DNA from: a marine gamma proteobacterium HTCC2080 | Lineage (GTDB): Bacteria > Pseudomonadota > Gammaproteobacteria > Pseudomonadales > Halieaceae | Direction of reading: 5' to 3' | Assembly: GCA_000169115.1 (NCBI GenBank) | Contig: AAVV01000007.1 | Coordinates: 1 to 64,000 of the forward strand | DNA length: 64,000 bases | Shown: one piece after another, positions 8,412-17,630 of the stretch | Numbering within the stretch: position 1 is the stretch's first letter | Layout of the letters: every line of letters starts with the position of its first letter | The notes under the pieces: generated by a model | Databases searched by the model: none | What the model saw: only the letters and a program-made list of their open reading frames with translations | What the model was told of the DNA's origin: nothing | Made by a program: the position numbers and the translations under genes

Positions 8412-9176
8412 ATGAACCTGCCACGTAATGCGTTTCTAGAGCAACTTCAAAGTGGTAAAACTTTGTGGGGCTGCTGGTTGGGTTTACCTGACCCCAATGT
8501 GGCTGAAATTGCAGCCAATGCCGGTTTCGACTGGTTGTTGATAGACCACGAACATGCACCTTTTGAACTTAGCGATGTAATGGCGCATCTGCGGGCTATG
8601 GCGCCCTACCCCGTTGCACCTATAGTCCGACCCGTAAATGGGGACCCTGCTCTGCTCAAGAAGTTTCTTGAGATGGGCGTGCAAACGTTCATCGTTCCTA
8701 TGGTTGATACCCCCGAGCAAGCACAAGCTTGTGTGGATGCCGTTTACTATCCGCCAGAAGGTCGTAGAGGTGTAGGGACTGCTTTGGCACGTGCCTCACA
8801 CTGGAATCAGGTGCCCGATTATCTACACCATGCAAATGAGGAAATTTGTCTCATCGTGCAAGCTGAGACCGTCACTGCAATAGAAAATTTGGATGCGATT
8901 TTAGCTCTAGACAAGGTTCACGGGGTCTTCATTGGACCGTCTGATCTGGCTGCATCAATGGGAAAGATTGGCCAAGGCAATGACCCCGAACTTATAGCCC
9001 GCTGTATTAAAGCCATCAGAAAAATTAAAGCTGCCGGTAAGATTGCCGGCATCCTCACGGCTCACGAAGAGTTGATACAACAAAGCGCAGAAGCTGGAGC
9101 TAATTTCATCGGAATAGGCGTTGACACCCTACTCTTGGGTGAAGCACTTAGACAACGAGCCGCTAGTCGCCCCTAA
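8412..9176 (+). CDS. hpaI: 4-hydroxy-2-oxoheptane-1,7-dioate aldolase
   Basis: Class II metal-dependent aldolase (HpcH/HpaI family, TIM barrel) splitting the HpaH product into pyruvate and succinate semialdehyde. Motifs: GCWLGLPDPNVAEIAA, the LLIDHEHAPFE stretch with catalytic and metal-binding residues, and VHGVFIGPSDLAASMG. ATG 8412 is chosen over an upstream in-frame codon at 8382 that would overlap hpaH; a GGAA sequence overlaps the hpaH stop just before it. Last gene of the operon. A succinate semialdehyde dehydrogenase is not in the window. Confidence 0.93.
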   Translation: MNLPRNAFLEQLQSGKTLWGCWLGLPDPNVAEIAANAGFDWLLIDHEHAPFELSDVMAHLRAMAPYPVAPIVRPVNGDPALLKKFLEMGVQTFIVPMVDTPEQAQACVDAVYYPPEGRRGVGTALARASHWNQVPDYLHHANEEICLIVQAETVTAIENLDAILALDKVHGVFIGPSDLAASMGKIGQGNDPELIARCIKAIRKIKAAGKIAGILTAHEELIQQSAEAGANFIGIGVDTLLLGEALRQRAASRP

Positions 9177-9277
9177 TTTTTTTACCCTCACACGTTGTTG
9201 TCACCCCCCATAAGAAGCTATAAACACGGATTGTATTTTTCCTTCACTTTTTGCTGTGTTAACCGAACGAGGTAGCG

Positions 9278-10399
9278 ATGAACTTTGAGTTCTCAGAAGA
9301 ACAACTAATGCTGCGTGAGCAGGCCCGAGGCTTTCTGGCACAGCACTGCCCTCCTACCCGAGTGCGCAAGGTCTTTGATGGTGAACAAGATTACGATGCA
9401 GCGCTGTGGACAAGCATTGCTGAAATGGGCTGGACGGCGACCGCCATCCCCGAAGCTTACGGAGGTCTGGGGCTGGGGTACTACGAACTGGCCATTATCG
9501 CTGAGGAATTGGGCCGGGCGGTGGCACCAGTGCCATTTTCATCGTCAGTTTATCTTGCAACCGAGGCCATCATGGCTTTTGGCAATGAATCTCAAAAGGA
9601 ACGCTGGTTGCCGGGCCTCGCATCGGGCGAGTGTATTGCCACCTTGGCACACGCAGAAGGCGCGGGCCAAACCACGGCAAAATCTCTTAGCGCCGCGCTT
9701 TCTGATGGCGCCCTGACTGGCGTAAAAAAACCGGTTGCTGACGGTATAAATGCAAACATCGCAATTGTAACGACAGCCGCTGAGGATGGCTCGGTAACGC
9801 TATGCTTGGTTGAACTTAATCAAGACAACGTAGAACGCAGCCCCATTCAGACCCTCGATTTCAGTCGCGGGCACGCTACTCTGACCTTTAATAACGCTTC
9901 CGCGGAGGCCTTGGGTGATGGCACTGTCACTTGGTCTGCATTTGAGGCATTGCTAGATCGCGCGGCGGTGTTAATGGCTTGGGAGCAGCTAGGGCTCGCT
10001 GACAAAGCTCTCGAGCAAGCTTGCGACTACGCGCAGCAACGCTATGCCTTTGGCCGAGCGATTGGGTCATTTCAAGCGATCAAGCACAAACTCGCGGGTA
10101 TGTACGTCAAAAACGCCTTAGCTCGCAGCAATGCCTACCACGGTGCATGGGCACTAGCGAGCAATAGCGACACCCTACCCCTCGCAGCGTCGACTGCCCG
10201 GGTAGCCTCTATTCAAGCATCACTAAACGCAGCACAAGAAAACATTCAGACCCATGGCGGTATGGGCTTCACATGGGAATTTGACTGTCAGTTTTATTAT
10301 CGAAGGGCCAAATTATTGAGTCTTGCAATCGGCTCTGAACGGCATTGGCAAGACCGCCTGGTCACCGCCCTCGAGCAACAAAAACCTGCAGCTGCCTAA
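9278..10399 (+). CDS. Acyl-CoA dehydrogenase, probable subunit of a two-gene heteromer
   Basis: FAD-dependent acyl-CoA dehydrogenase of 373 residues (MNFEFSEEQLMLREQARGFL start, PEAYGGLGLGYYELAIIAEELG, QRYAFGRAIGSFQAIKHKLA, IQTHGGMGFTWEFD). It is followed within 20 bp by a second, different acyl-CoA dehydrogenase. Adjacent unequal pairs of this kind often form alpha2beta2 enzymes, as with the steroid side-chain FadE pairs. The usual catalytic Glu segment near the C-terminus is not evident here, which would fit a non-catalytic partner. Substrate unknown; a 100-bp gap separates it from hpaI, so it may be an independent unit. Confidence 0.85.
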   Translation: MNFEFSEEQLMLREQARGFLAQHCPPTRVRKVFDGEQDYDAALWTSIAEMGWTATAIPEAYGGLGLGYYELAIIAEELGRAVAPVPFSSSVYLATEAIMAFGNESQKERWLPGLASGECIATLAHAEGAGQTTAKSLSAALSDGALTGVKKPVADGINANIAIVTTAAEDGSVTLCLVELNQDNVERSPIQTLDFSRGHATLTFNNASAEALGDGTVTWSAFEALLDRAAVLMAWEQLGLADKALEQACDYAQQRYAFGRAIGSFQAIKHKLAGMYVKNALARSNAYHGAWALASNSDTLPLAASTARVASIQASLNAAQENIQTHGGMGFTWEFDCQFYYRRAKLLSLAIGSERHWQDRLVTALEQQKPAAA

Positions 10400-10418
10400 G
10401 GTCACGGAGAACAATCCT

Positions 10419-11627
10419 ATGGATTTCAAAGATACCCCAGAAGAAGCCATTTTCCGCAGCGAAGCCGCCGCGTGGATGGCCGAGAACCAGCTCACCGCTG
10501 AAGACAAGCAAGGGTTAAGTCGACTCGACGTTGCAAAGCTTTGGCAAAAGCGCAAATACGATGGTGGCTGGGCCTGCATCGGTTGGGATGAAAAATACGG
10601 CGGACGCGGTGCCTCGGCAATTGAACGAGTTATTTGGGATCAAGAAGAGAACAAATATGATGTCCCCTCCCGATTCTTTGTAATTGGTCAGGGCATGATC
10701 GCCCCCACTATTATGGCCTGGAGTACTCAGGAGTATTGCGACCAATTTCTACCCAAGTTGGCGAGTGGAGAAGAAATTTGGTGCCAGTTGTTTTCTGAAC
10801 CAGCCAGTGGCTCAGATCTAGCGGCGCTTCGAACAAAGGCCGAAAAAGATGGCGACGACTGGGTTATTAACGGCCAGAAAATATGGACCTCTGGGGCACA
10901 CTATTCCGATTACGGCATGATTGTGACCCGAACCGACCCTACCGTGGCCAAGCATAAAGGGCTCACTGCGTTCCTAGTGGACATGAAGGCTGTGGGTGTC
11001 GAAACCAAGCCAATCAAGCAGCTCACTGGCGATGCCGACTTCAACGAGGTTTACTTCACCGATGTCCGTATCCCCGACAGTTATCGTCTCGGTGAGGTAG
11101 GACAGGGCTGGCAAGTCGCGCTGACCACGCTAATGAACGAGCGTCTTGCAATTGGCGGCGGCGGTGCTGGTGCTGACGTACCTTTGGCAATGAAAATTGC
11201 CCAGACGGTCTCTATTAATGACCGCCCCGCAATCGAAGATAGTGCTGTGAGGGCAAAGATTGCTAATTTCCATGTGCAAGAAGCCGGACTTAAGTACAAC
11301 GGCTATCGCGCACTCAGTGCACTGTCCAGAGGCGATTTACCCGGCCCAGAGAACTCTATCGGCAAATTAGTGGGCGCCCCGAAACTACAAGATATCGCCT
11401 CATTTTGTATGGACCTGCTCGAGGAGCATGGTGCGCTTTGGGGGGACGATCTTGACTTCATGGCGGGCGCTGCACAACGGTCTTACATGGGCGCGCCGGG
11501 ACTCCGGATTGCCGGTGGTACCGATGAAATTATGACCAATATCATTGCCGAACGCGTGCTGGGACTGCCTCAGGACCCACGGGCAGATAAGGGCATTCCG
11601 TTTAATGAAGTGCCGACAGGTAATTGA
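10419..11627 (+). CDS. Acyl-CoA dehydrogenase, probable partner of the preceding gene
   Basis: Acyl-CoA dehydrogenase of 402 residues. Visible parts: CQLFSEPASGSDLAALRTKAE (FAD/acyl-binding middle domain), INGQKIWTSGAHYSDYGMIVTRTDP, and the C-terminal RIAGGTDEIMTNIIAERVLGLP, where the GTDEI region carries the usual acidic residue. ATG 10419 has GGAGA 8 bp upstream and is preferred to an open-frame start inside the preceding gene. The pair may oxidise a branched, cyclic or aryl side-chain CoA ester. No ligase or hydratase accompanies it. Confidence 0.88.
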   Translation: MDFKDTPEEAIFRSEAAAWMAENQLTAEDKQGLSRLDVAKLWQKRKYDGGWACIGWDEKYGGRGASAIERVIWDQEENKYDVPSRFFVIGQGMIAPTIMAWSTQEYCDQFLPKLASGEEIWCQLFSEPASGSDLAALRTKAEKDGDDWVINGQKIWTSGAHYSDYGMIVTRTDPTVAKHKGLTAFLVDMKAVGVETKPIKQLTGDADFNEVYFTDVRIPDSYRLGEVGQGWQVALTTLMNERLAIGGGGAGADVPLAMKIAQTVSINDRPAIEDSAVRAKIANFHVQEAGLKYNGYRALSALSRGDLPGPENSIGKLVGAPKLQDIASFCMDLLEEHGALWGDDLDFMAGAAQRSYMGAPGLRIAGGTDEIMTNIIAERVLGLPQDPRADKGIPFNEVPTGN

Positions 11628-11997
11628 GCAAAACCGCGAACCGTCATGAATATCGCTGGAGGGCCGACGCCCCCAGCGCCGTTTTAACGACCCTTCTTAG
11701 CAGAGAGTTTTCAGTCAATCCCGACACGCCATTTGTCGCGTCGAGCGCAATGCTCGAACCCATGGGATTGATGCGGTCAGCAGCAGCTTGACCCCCTAGC
11801 AAGCATACCCATGATGCATCGTTGTGAAGAATATTTAAGCGGGCTGACAACCCTAGGCTCCCTTAAGAGCAGACTCACCATGACGAAGACAATTAGACAG
11901 AATAATTCCGCGAAAAAACTTTCTCCCGAGCCTGGTGGGGGCTGGAGAATTGCGCTGAAATGTCCGACACTGCGAACTTAACTTAGGAGAAGATATC
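11628..11997. other. Intergenic region without a recognisable gene
   Basis: A 370-bp gap between the acyl-CoA dehydrogenase pair and frmA. No protein with a recognisable family was seen on either strand. It contains the hairpin at 11655-11677 near its left end, and a good AGGAGA ribosome-binding site for frmA at its right end. The frmA promoter is expected here, but no convincing -35/-10 pair was identified and no FrmR-type regulator gene adjoins. Confidence 0.5.
11655..11677 (+). terminator. Candidate intrinsic terminator after the acyl-CoA dehydrogenase pair
   Basis: GCTGGAGGGC and GCCCCCAGC pair around a CGAC loop with one bulged A, 28 bp after the stop codon. A short T run (GTTTT) follows after a further GCC. 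The T tract is short, so strength is uncertain. Confidence 0.45.
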
Positions 11998-13104
11998 ATG
12001 AAAACACGCGCCGCTGTGGCCTTCGAAGCTGGCAAGCCTCTAGAGATTGTTGACGTAGACTTGCAGGGCCCTCAAGCGGGTGAGGTCATGATTGAAATTA
12101 AGGCCACGGGGGTTTGTCATACTGATGCCTTCACACTCTCCGGGGACGATCCTGAGGGCGCCTTCCCAGCAATTTTGGGTCATGAAGGTGCTGGAGTTGT
12201 TGTCGAAGTTGGCGCTGGCGTGACTAGCGTAAAACCCGGCGATCATGTTATTCCCCTGTATACCCCCGAATGCCGCGAGTGCAATTTTTGCCTGCATCCT
12301 AAAACCAATCTTTGCCAAGCTATCAGGGAAACTCAGGGCCAAGGTGTTATGCCCGATAAAACCAGCCGCTTCTCCCTAGACGGCAAGCCCCTCCTGCACT
12401 ACATGGGCTGCTCAACGTTCTCTAATTTTACGGTTCTACCCGAAATTGCCGTTGCCAAAGTGCGAGAAGATGCCCCCTTCGATAAAATTTGTTACATCGG
12501 CTGCGGTGTCACGACTGGTATCGGCGCGGTTGCGTTCACCATGAATGTGGAAGCCGGCTCGACTGTTGCTGTTTTCGGTTTGGGCGGAATCGGTCTCAAT
12601 GTGATCCAAGGTGCACGCCTCGTCGGTGCCACTCGGATTATTGGTGTCGACTTAAATAACGACAGAATCGAAATGGCGAAGAGATTCGGCATGACCGACT
12701 TCGTCAATCCCAATGAAGTCGATAATGTGGTCGACCATTTAGTGCAGATGACCGGCGGTGGTGTTGACTACAGTTTTGAATGTATCGGCAACGTGAACGT
12801 CATGCGCCAAGCGTTAGAGTGCTGCCATAAAGGCTGGGGACAGAGCTGCATCATTGGCGTCGCCGGAGCCGGACAAGAAATAGCCACTCGACCGTTCCAG
12901 CTCGTCACTGGACGCTCCTGGCGAGGTACTGCATTTGGCGGTGCCCGAGGCCGCACCGACGTGCCAAAGATCGTCGACTGGTATATGGAAGGCAAGATTA
13001 ATATTGACGATCTAATCACCCACCAAATGCCTCTCTCGGATATCAACAAAGCTTTCGATTTAATGCACAGCGGCGAGAGCATTCGTTCTGTGGTGGTTTA
13101 CTAG
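11998..13104 (+). CDS. frmA: S-(hydroxymethyl)glutathione dehydrogenase (class III alcohol dehydrogenase)
   Basis: Zinc- and NAD-dependent oxidation of the formaldehyde-glutathione adduct to S-formylglutathione. The 368 residues match class III ADH. Visible are the catalytic-zinc [12 protein letters not shown] near residue 37, the GHEGAGVV motif, four structural-zinc cysteines in [17 protein letters not shown], and the Rossmann [28 protein letters not shown] ribosome-binding site precedes the ATG. It is 2 bp from the S-formylglutathione hydrolase gene, so together they are a complete glutathione-dependent formaldehyde detoxification module. Formaldehyde could come from O-demethylation, such as by the VanA-like Rieske enzyme nearby; that link is speculative. 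Confidence 0.96.
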   Translation: MKTRAAVAFEAGKPLEIVDVDLQGPQAGEVMIEIKATGVCHTDAFTLSGDDPEGAFPAILGHEGAGVVVEVGAGVTSVKPGDHVIPLYTPECRECNFCLHPKTNLCQAIRETQGQGVMPDKTSRFSLDGKPLLHYMGCSTFSNFTVLPEIAVAKVREDAPFDKICYIGCGVTTGIGAVAFTMNVEAGSTVAVFGLGGIGLNVIQGARLVGATRIIGVDLNNDRIEMAKRFGMTDFVNPNEVDNVVDHLVQMTGGGVDYSFECIGNVNVMRQALECCHKGWGQSCIIGVAGAGQEIATRPFQLVTGRSWRGTAFGGARGRTDVPKIVDWYMEGKINIDDLITHQMPLSDINKAFDLMHSGESIRSVVVY

Positions 13105-13106
13105 AT

Positions 13107-13949
13107 ATGGCTGAGGTTATTGACAGCCACCGCTGCTTTGGCGGCGAACAGCGGCGCTACCGTCATCATGCTGAAAGCCTCGGTTGCGATATGGTGTTTT
13201 CAGTATTCCTGCCCCCACAAGCCGCTGACGGGCCAGTTCCTGTTCTCTACTACCTCTCTGGTTTGACCTGCACCGACGAGAACTTCGTTGCAAAGGCCGG
13301 AGCCCAGCAATATGCGGCAGAGCACGGCATTGCAATTGTGGCGCCTGACACCAGCCCCCGTGGTGACGGTGTGCCCGATGACCCAGAGGGAAGCTGGGAC
13401 TTTGGTTTAGGCGCCGGTTTTTATGTCAACGCCACTCAGGCCCCCTGGAACACGCACTACCGAATGTATGACTACGTCGTCGACGAATTGCCCGCACTAG
13501 TCAATGCCTTGCTGCCAGTCGATGGTCAACGCGCAGGTATCACAGGCCACTCTATGGGCGGCCATGGAGCGCTCACAATAGGCTTGCGCAACCCCGCACG
13601 CTTTCGATCAGTGTCAGCTTTTTCGCCCATTTGCTCACCGGCAAATTGCCCTTGGGGCCACAAGGCCCTAGGCAATTATCTCGGTGCCGACACCGCAGCT
13701 TGGCTAGAGCACGACGCCTGCCACCTGATACAGCAGACCGAAGAACATTTACCTATTTTGATTGATCAAGGTGGTAACGATGGCTTTCTAGTGGAGCAAC
13801 TCAAGCCTGAATTACTGTTAAAGGCAGCCACTGATGCCGGCTATCCCGTGACACTTAGGGTGCAAGCGGGTTACGACCACAGCTATTTTTTTGTGGCGAG
13901 TTTTATCGGTGAGCACCTAGCGTTTCACGCTACTCACCTTAACTCATGA
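13107..13949 (+). CDS. fghA: S-formylglutathione hydrolase
   Basis: Alpha/beta-hydrolase of the esterase D family, 280 residues, hydrolysing S-formylglutathione to formate and glutathione. The nucleophile lies in GHSMGGHG (Ser149). NDGFL and YDHSYFF near the C-terminus carry the Asp and His of the triad, and YLSGLTCTDENF is a family signature. It follows frmA by 2 bp. The convergent S41 protease gene ends 5 bp beyond its stop, leaving no room for a terminator between them. Confidence 0.95.
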   Translation: MAEVIDSHRCFGGEQRRYRHHAESLGCDMVFSVFLPPQAADGPVPVLYYLSGLTCTDENFVAKAGAQQYAAEHGIAIVAPDTSPRGDGVPDDPEGSWDFGLGAGFYVNATQAPWNTHYRMYDYVVDELPALVNALLPVDGQRAGITGHSMGGHGALTIGLRNPARFRSVSAFSPICSPANCPWGHKALGNYLGADTAAWLEHDACHLIQQTEEHLPILIDQGGNDGFLVEQLKPELLLKAATDAGYPVTLRVQAGYDHSYFFVASFIGEHLAFHATHLNS

Positions 13950-13954
13950 GGTGA

Positions 13955-15394
13955 TTACTGCACCCAAGGCGACTGGCCAAAGGGGGCATCAGGAAGCTGA
14001 GTCAGGTGCCACTCTGACCTCGCAGACATTTGTTCGTCGATTTTCCGTGCTCTGCTAGACGCGGAAGATGTGGTGTTAGCGCTACAAAAACCGTTATTTA
14101 GCCAACCCAAAGCCGCATTGAGTGATGCCTCAGCCGGATCCCCAAAGTTGCGGGTTAGATCATCTCTTGCAGGGCAAAGCGTGAAGCCACCAGAGCTCAC
14201 CAAACCGTTGTAATATTCCCCAGCGCCCTCCCCATTAACAATTTGGAAAGCAATGAGACGTAATCGGGTGTCGCAAGTGCTCCACTCGGCTGACCAACGG
14301 TCTTGATCGAACGCGTACTGTCCTACCGCTTTACCCAGGGTATCCTCTCCGATCAATACCACTTCGATATGGGGGGACAAACTATTAATGACCAGTTCGC
14401 TAGCCGACGCTGTTCCACCGGTCGTTATAAAAGCGATACGCAGCGGCCTCATGCTGTCTGGGAATTTCGCAAAATAAGCACCAAAATCTTCGTCACTATG
14501 CTTAGCGTTGTGAACGATACTCCAGCTATCTTGACCGGTTGCCACCAACCCTCCAAGCAAATCCAGCATGCGATCCGCGACGCTAACCAAGCCGCCCCCG
14601 TTGTAGCGTAAATCGATAACCAAGTCAGTGACTCCAGCATCACGGAACAATCGAGTTGCATCACTAAGAGCGTCGTTAGCTGTCAAAATAAAAGAACGGA
14701 GGTTAAGGTATCCCACAGGGGAGTTGCCCGCACGTTCCAGCAACAATGGCTCTGTTGCCAGGGGCGGGGTATCCAGCTCGCGTTTAGCCAATATCACCTC
14801 GACAACAGATTGATCTTGTCGAACTCGAAAGCCACGTTCCAATCCCGCTTCATTACCCCCAAATATTTCTGAAATTGTCGCCTGACGCTCCGAGAGCTCA
14901 TCGATGGTTTCATAACCAGCGCCCATATCAATCGCTAGCACCTCATTACCACGTTGGAAGTTTGCATCCCCCGCAGGTCCACCCTGAAGTACATCAGAGA
15001 ATAAAAATCTGTTCTGAAAATCGAATCCATAGCTGAACCCAAAACCCACGTAAGCACCGGTGCTTCCCTGGGCATCATCGGCGGCCTTGTCGGTCAGGTA
15101 TGAAAAACCGGGATCCCGACCATCAGGCGCAAGTGGCGCCGTGAGCGCATCGAGGTATGCCTGCGCAGTGTCAAAATCTTCAGGCTCCACTTCAGCGAGT
15201 TCCTCGTACCACAAATACCATGACTCGGCGACACTGGAGACAAAGGCTTTCTTGCTCTCCTCACCACAGACATCGTAGGCAGGGTTTCGGGCCGCCTCAG
15301 TTTGCTTGGCAAGCGCATCAAAGAAATTGCCGGGAGCAGCCTCTACTCTTTGCGAAACCGTCATCAAAAATGCAAGGAAAAATAAAGTTTTCAT
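13955..15394 (-). CDS. Exported S41-family serine protease (carboxyl-terminal-processing type)
   Basis: Secreted peptidase of 479 residues. It has an N-terminal Sec signal peptide (MKTLFFLAFLMTVSQRVEAA), a PDZ-like segment (about 110-210), and the S41 core with DLRYNGGG, the presumed nucleophile Ser in GGTASASELV, and the Lys in GEDTLGKAVGQ. Several cysteines in the C-terminal half suggest disulfides in the periplasm. It stands alone, convergent with fghA, with no pathway context. Closest in style to stand-alone tail-specific proteases rather than Prc or CtpA, which have other flanking domains. Substrate unknown. Confidence 0.85.
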   Translation of the reverse strand: MKTLFFLAFLMTVSQRVEAAPGNFFDALAKQTEAARNPAYDVCGEESKKAFVSSVAESWYLWYEELAEVEPEDFDTAQAYLDALTAPLAPDGRDPGFSYLTDKAADDAQGSTGAYVGFGFSYGFDFQNRFLFSDVLQGGPAGDANFQRGNEVLAIDMGAGYETIDELSERQATISEIFGGNEAGLERGFRVRQDQSVVEVILAKRELDTPPLATEPLLLERAGNSPVGYLNLRSFILTANDALSDATRLFRDAGVTDLVIDLRYNGGGLVSVADRMLDLLGGLVATGQDSWSIVHNAKHSDEDFGAYFAKFPDSMRPLRIAFITTGGTASASELVINSLSPHIEVVLIGEDTLGKAVGQYAFDQDRWSAEWSTCDTRLRLIAFQIVNGEGAGEYYNGLVSSGGFTLCPARDDLTRNFGDPAEASLNAALGWLNNGFCSANTTSSASSRARKIDEQMSARSEWHLTQLPDAPFGQSPWVQ

Positions 15395-15557
15395 ATTAAT
15401 TGGCTACAAGATGCGACCGTACTCTGGCACAAGCTCGATTCTAAACGAAGTCACGAGGCAGAACAGTAGGTTTTCTAAATCTTCTTGTCAGGATGAACAG
15501 CAATAAGCCCGGAAAACGGGGACACAAGGAATAGACGCTACTTGATTACAGCACTCA

Positions 15558-17018
15558 TTATCTTGAGTCACGCGACCATGGCGGCGCCACGAGCCTTCGC
15601 CTGCCATCCGTAGCCAAAATTACACTGTTGTCGTCGAGCTTTTCCCGATCCCACAGCTCACAGGTCACCTGCTTGTGCTTTTGATCCAAGCCCTCACAGT
15701 AGTTGCTGTACCGACACAGCATGACCTCTGAGCCATGGCCTGTGCGCACCTTTTCAAACCAATCTGGATCGGCAAGTGCTTGTCGAGCAAAGCCTACAAT
15801 GTCGGCCTTTTCGTCAGTAAGCAGCGCTTCGGCCTGATCGAAGCTGTAAATTCCACCCGCTGTCACTATCGGCGTTGTGAAGCCTGCCTCTCGCACTGAT
15901 GTGCGAATTTTTGCAACCGGCTCTACGTTTCGGCCCCAAGGCCCCTGCTCATCGGACAGATAAGCAGGCATACACTCATAGCCACTGCGACCTGTGTAGG
16001 GATAAGCCGCAGCGCCAACGCGAGGCTGCTTTGCATCATCGAACTTACCACCCCGGGACAAGCTCAGAAAATCCATACCTGCCGCTGCGAAAGCTTGTGC
16101 GAAAGAACAAGCGTCATCAATACCGCTGCCTTGGTTTATAATCTCGTCACTGAGGAAACGGCATCCCACCGTGTAGTCTGGCCCTACACTTCCTCTAACG
16201 GCCTCATATACCTCTAGCGGTAACCGCGCTCGCTCTTTTACCCCCCCGCCATAGCCATCTGTTCGAGTGTTAGTCGCTGATAAAAACGAAGACATGGTGT
16301 AGGCATGAGCATAGTGCAACTCAACACCGTCAAACCCTGCAGTCTTCGCGCGCACGGCCGCAGCGGCAAACAACGGCGGTAATGTTTGAGGAAGGTCAGC
16401 AACCGCAGGATTTTTTATGTCGGTAACACGATCTCGAGCGCCGAACTGAAGCGCATCCCACTCACGAGCACTCAAAATCGTTTCAAGGGTTTCGCTAGAA
16501 AGCGACGCTAGCGCTTGCCTCACCTCAGCTTCTGGTGCGTCATTCAAGTTCAGCGCCTGACGGTGCTCAGGGGTAATAATGAGGAACCGATCAAAGTACT
16601 TTGCGGGGTCAGGACGCCTTCGAATATTCAGAAAATCGATGAGCTGAATCAAAAGGCGCGTTTGACCCTCACTCGCCTGGTTTACGGCGTCAACGAGTTT
16701 CTTTAGCCCTTCGATGTAGCGATCATCAGAGATGCGTAACAATGGGCCGCTGGGAATATCTCTGATACCCGTCGCCTCTACGACAATCGCACCGGGCTTA
16801 CCCTGAGCAAAACGGGCATACCAGTCAATAACATCTTGGGTCACTTCCCCAGCTTCATTAGAGCGCCATGGAACCATTGCCGGTATCCAGGTGCGTTGCT
16901 CTAACGCTAAAGACCCAACGTTTATAGGAGCAAACAACTTTGATGTAGCCGTCACATCCTTAGCCGGCCATCGCGCAACCTCTGTTTGGTATTTAATTCT
17001 CTGATGAGGCTTCCACAC
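15558..17018 (-). CDS. Old yellow enzyme-family NADH:flavin oxidoreductase
   Basis: FMN-binding TIM-barrel oxidoreductase of about 486 residues. Barrel markers are KLFAPINVGSLALEQRT at the N-terminus, GVELHYAHAYTMSSFLS (the substrate-binding His pair), NTRTDGYGG and GFARQALADPDW. The usual QxNHxGR after strand 3 is replaced by QLIDFLNIRRRP, followed by an insertion of about 50 residues, so it is a divergent subfamily. Cysteines near the C-terminus (LCRYSNYCEG and TCELW) resemble a reduced Fe-S or zinc site. GTG 17018 is preferred because GGAGG over the marR stop precedes it by 10 bp. It is co-transcribed with marR, so probably under the same control as the aminobenzoyl-CoA operon. Confidence 0.82.
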   Translation of the reverse strand: MWKPHQRIKYQTEVARWPAKDVTATSKLFAPINVGSLALEQRTWIPAMVPWRSNEAGEVTQDVIDWYARFAQGKPGAIVVEATGIRDIPSGPLLRISDDRYIEGLKKLVDAVNQASEGQTRLLIQLIDFLNIRRRPDPAKYFDRFLIITPEHRQALNLNDAPEAEVRQALASLSSETLETILSAREWDALQFGARDRVTDIKNPAVADLPQTLPPLFAAAAVRAKTAGFDGVELHYAHAYTMSSFLSATNTRTDGYGGGVKERARLPLEVYEAVRGSVGPDYTVGCRFLSDEIINQGSGIDDACSFAQAFAAAGMDFLSLSRGGKFDDAKQPRVGAAAYPYTGRSGYECMPAYLSDEQGPWGRNVEPVAKIRTSVREAGFTTPIVTAGGIYSFDQAEALLTDEKADIVGFARQALADPDWFEKVRTGHGSEVMLCRYSNYCEGLDQKHKQVTCELWDREKLDDNSVILATDGRRRLVAPPWSRDSR

Positions 17019-17023
17019 AGTGC

Positions 17024-17518
17024 TTAGCCCTCCAACGGTACTACGGCGCACTTTAGCTGCGCGAGATGCTGCATGATCTGCTGATGCTCTGTCTGAGATA
17101 GGTCGCCCAGCATTTCTACCACCCAACCCTCGTGCGCTACGGCCATATCCACGAAGCGTGTACGACCCTTATCGGTCAACTTCACGCACAAAGTTCGGCG
17201 GTTATCGGGAACCGGGCTTCGATCAATGAGACCCTCTCCTTCGAGCTGATTAGCAATTCCCGAGACATTGCCGCCTGACACCATCATTCGCTGGGACAAC
17301 TCCCCCATCGTAAGTCCATCGGGCGCTCGCTCCAGCTGGGCCATAAAATCAAAGCGTGGCAATGTCGTTGCAAACTCTTCTCGCAAACGTGCGCGCAGGC
17401 GCTGCTCAATCATATTGGTACAGGTCAATAGTCGCAGCCAAAGGCGAATGCTTTGGTGATCTTCGCTTTGTAAGCGTGACTCATGGTTTAGTTCTGTGGC
17501 GGTCGCTTTCTGGTTCAA
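17024..17518 (-). CDS. MarR-family transcriptional regulator, candidate master regulator of the catabolic island
   Basis: Winged-helix repressor of 164 residues. Visible are RLWLRLLTCTNMIEQRLRAR (dimerisation helix), LTMGELSQRMMVSGGNVSGI (recognition helix, about 90-109) and the wing region around DNRRTLCVKLTDKGR. It starts at TTG with GAGGTGA upstream; no in-frame ATG exists before the DNA-binding domain. It is divergent from the aminobenzoyl-CoA operon, and the gap contains two copies of an inverted repeat that recurs before four other promoters at 33-48 kb. MarR proteins of aromatic-CoA pathways are commonly released by an acyl-CoA or the aromatic acid; the ligand here is unknown. Confidence 0.93.
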   Translation of the reverse strand: MNQKATATELNHESRLQSEDHQSIRLWLRLLTCTNMIEQRLRARLREEFATTLPRFDFMAQLERAPDGLTMGELSQRMMVSGGNVSGIANQLEGEGLIDRSPVPDNRRTLCVKLTDKGRTRFVDMAVAHEGWVVEMLGDLSQTEHQQIMQHLAQLKCAVVPLEG

Positions 17519-17592
17519 AACTTAGTCTCACCTCGCTGGAAGAGCCCTGCTACAGGGATCAGAACACTACTGGCCTTTCCTCGACTACATTA

Positions 17593-17611
17593 ACATTTTA
17601 AATATAAAACG
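17593..17611. promoter_or_regulatory. MarR-type operator copy 1 (marR/aminobenzoyl-CoA operon gap)
   Basis: ACATTTTAAATATAAAACG, an imperfect inverted repeat of the same type as five other sites in the window. It lies between the divergent marR and 2-aminobenzoyl-CoA monooxygenase/reductase genes, nearer marR, where it could serve autoregulation. Confidence 0.65.
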
Positions 17612-17630
17612 TTTTGTCTATACTAGTCTA

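Noticed and set aside
13955-15394. Plus-strand open frames inside the S41 protease region (for example 14303-14611).
   Set aside because: Antisense shadows of a well-supported protein with signal peptide and active-site motifs; no family resemblance of their own.
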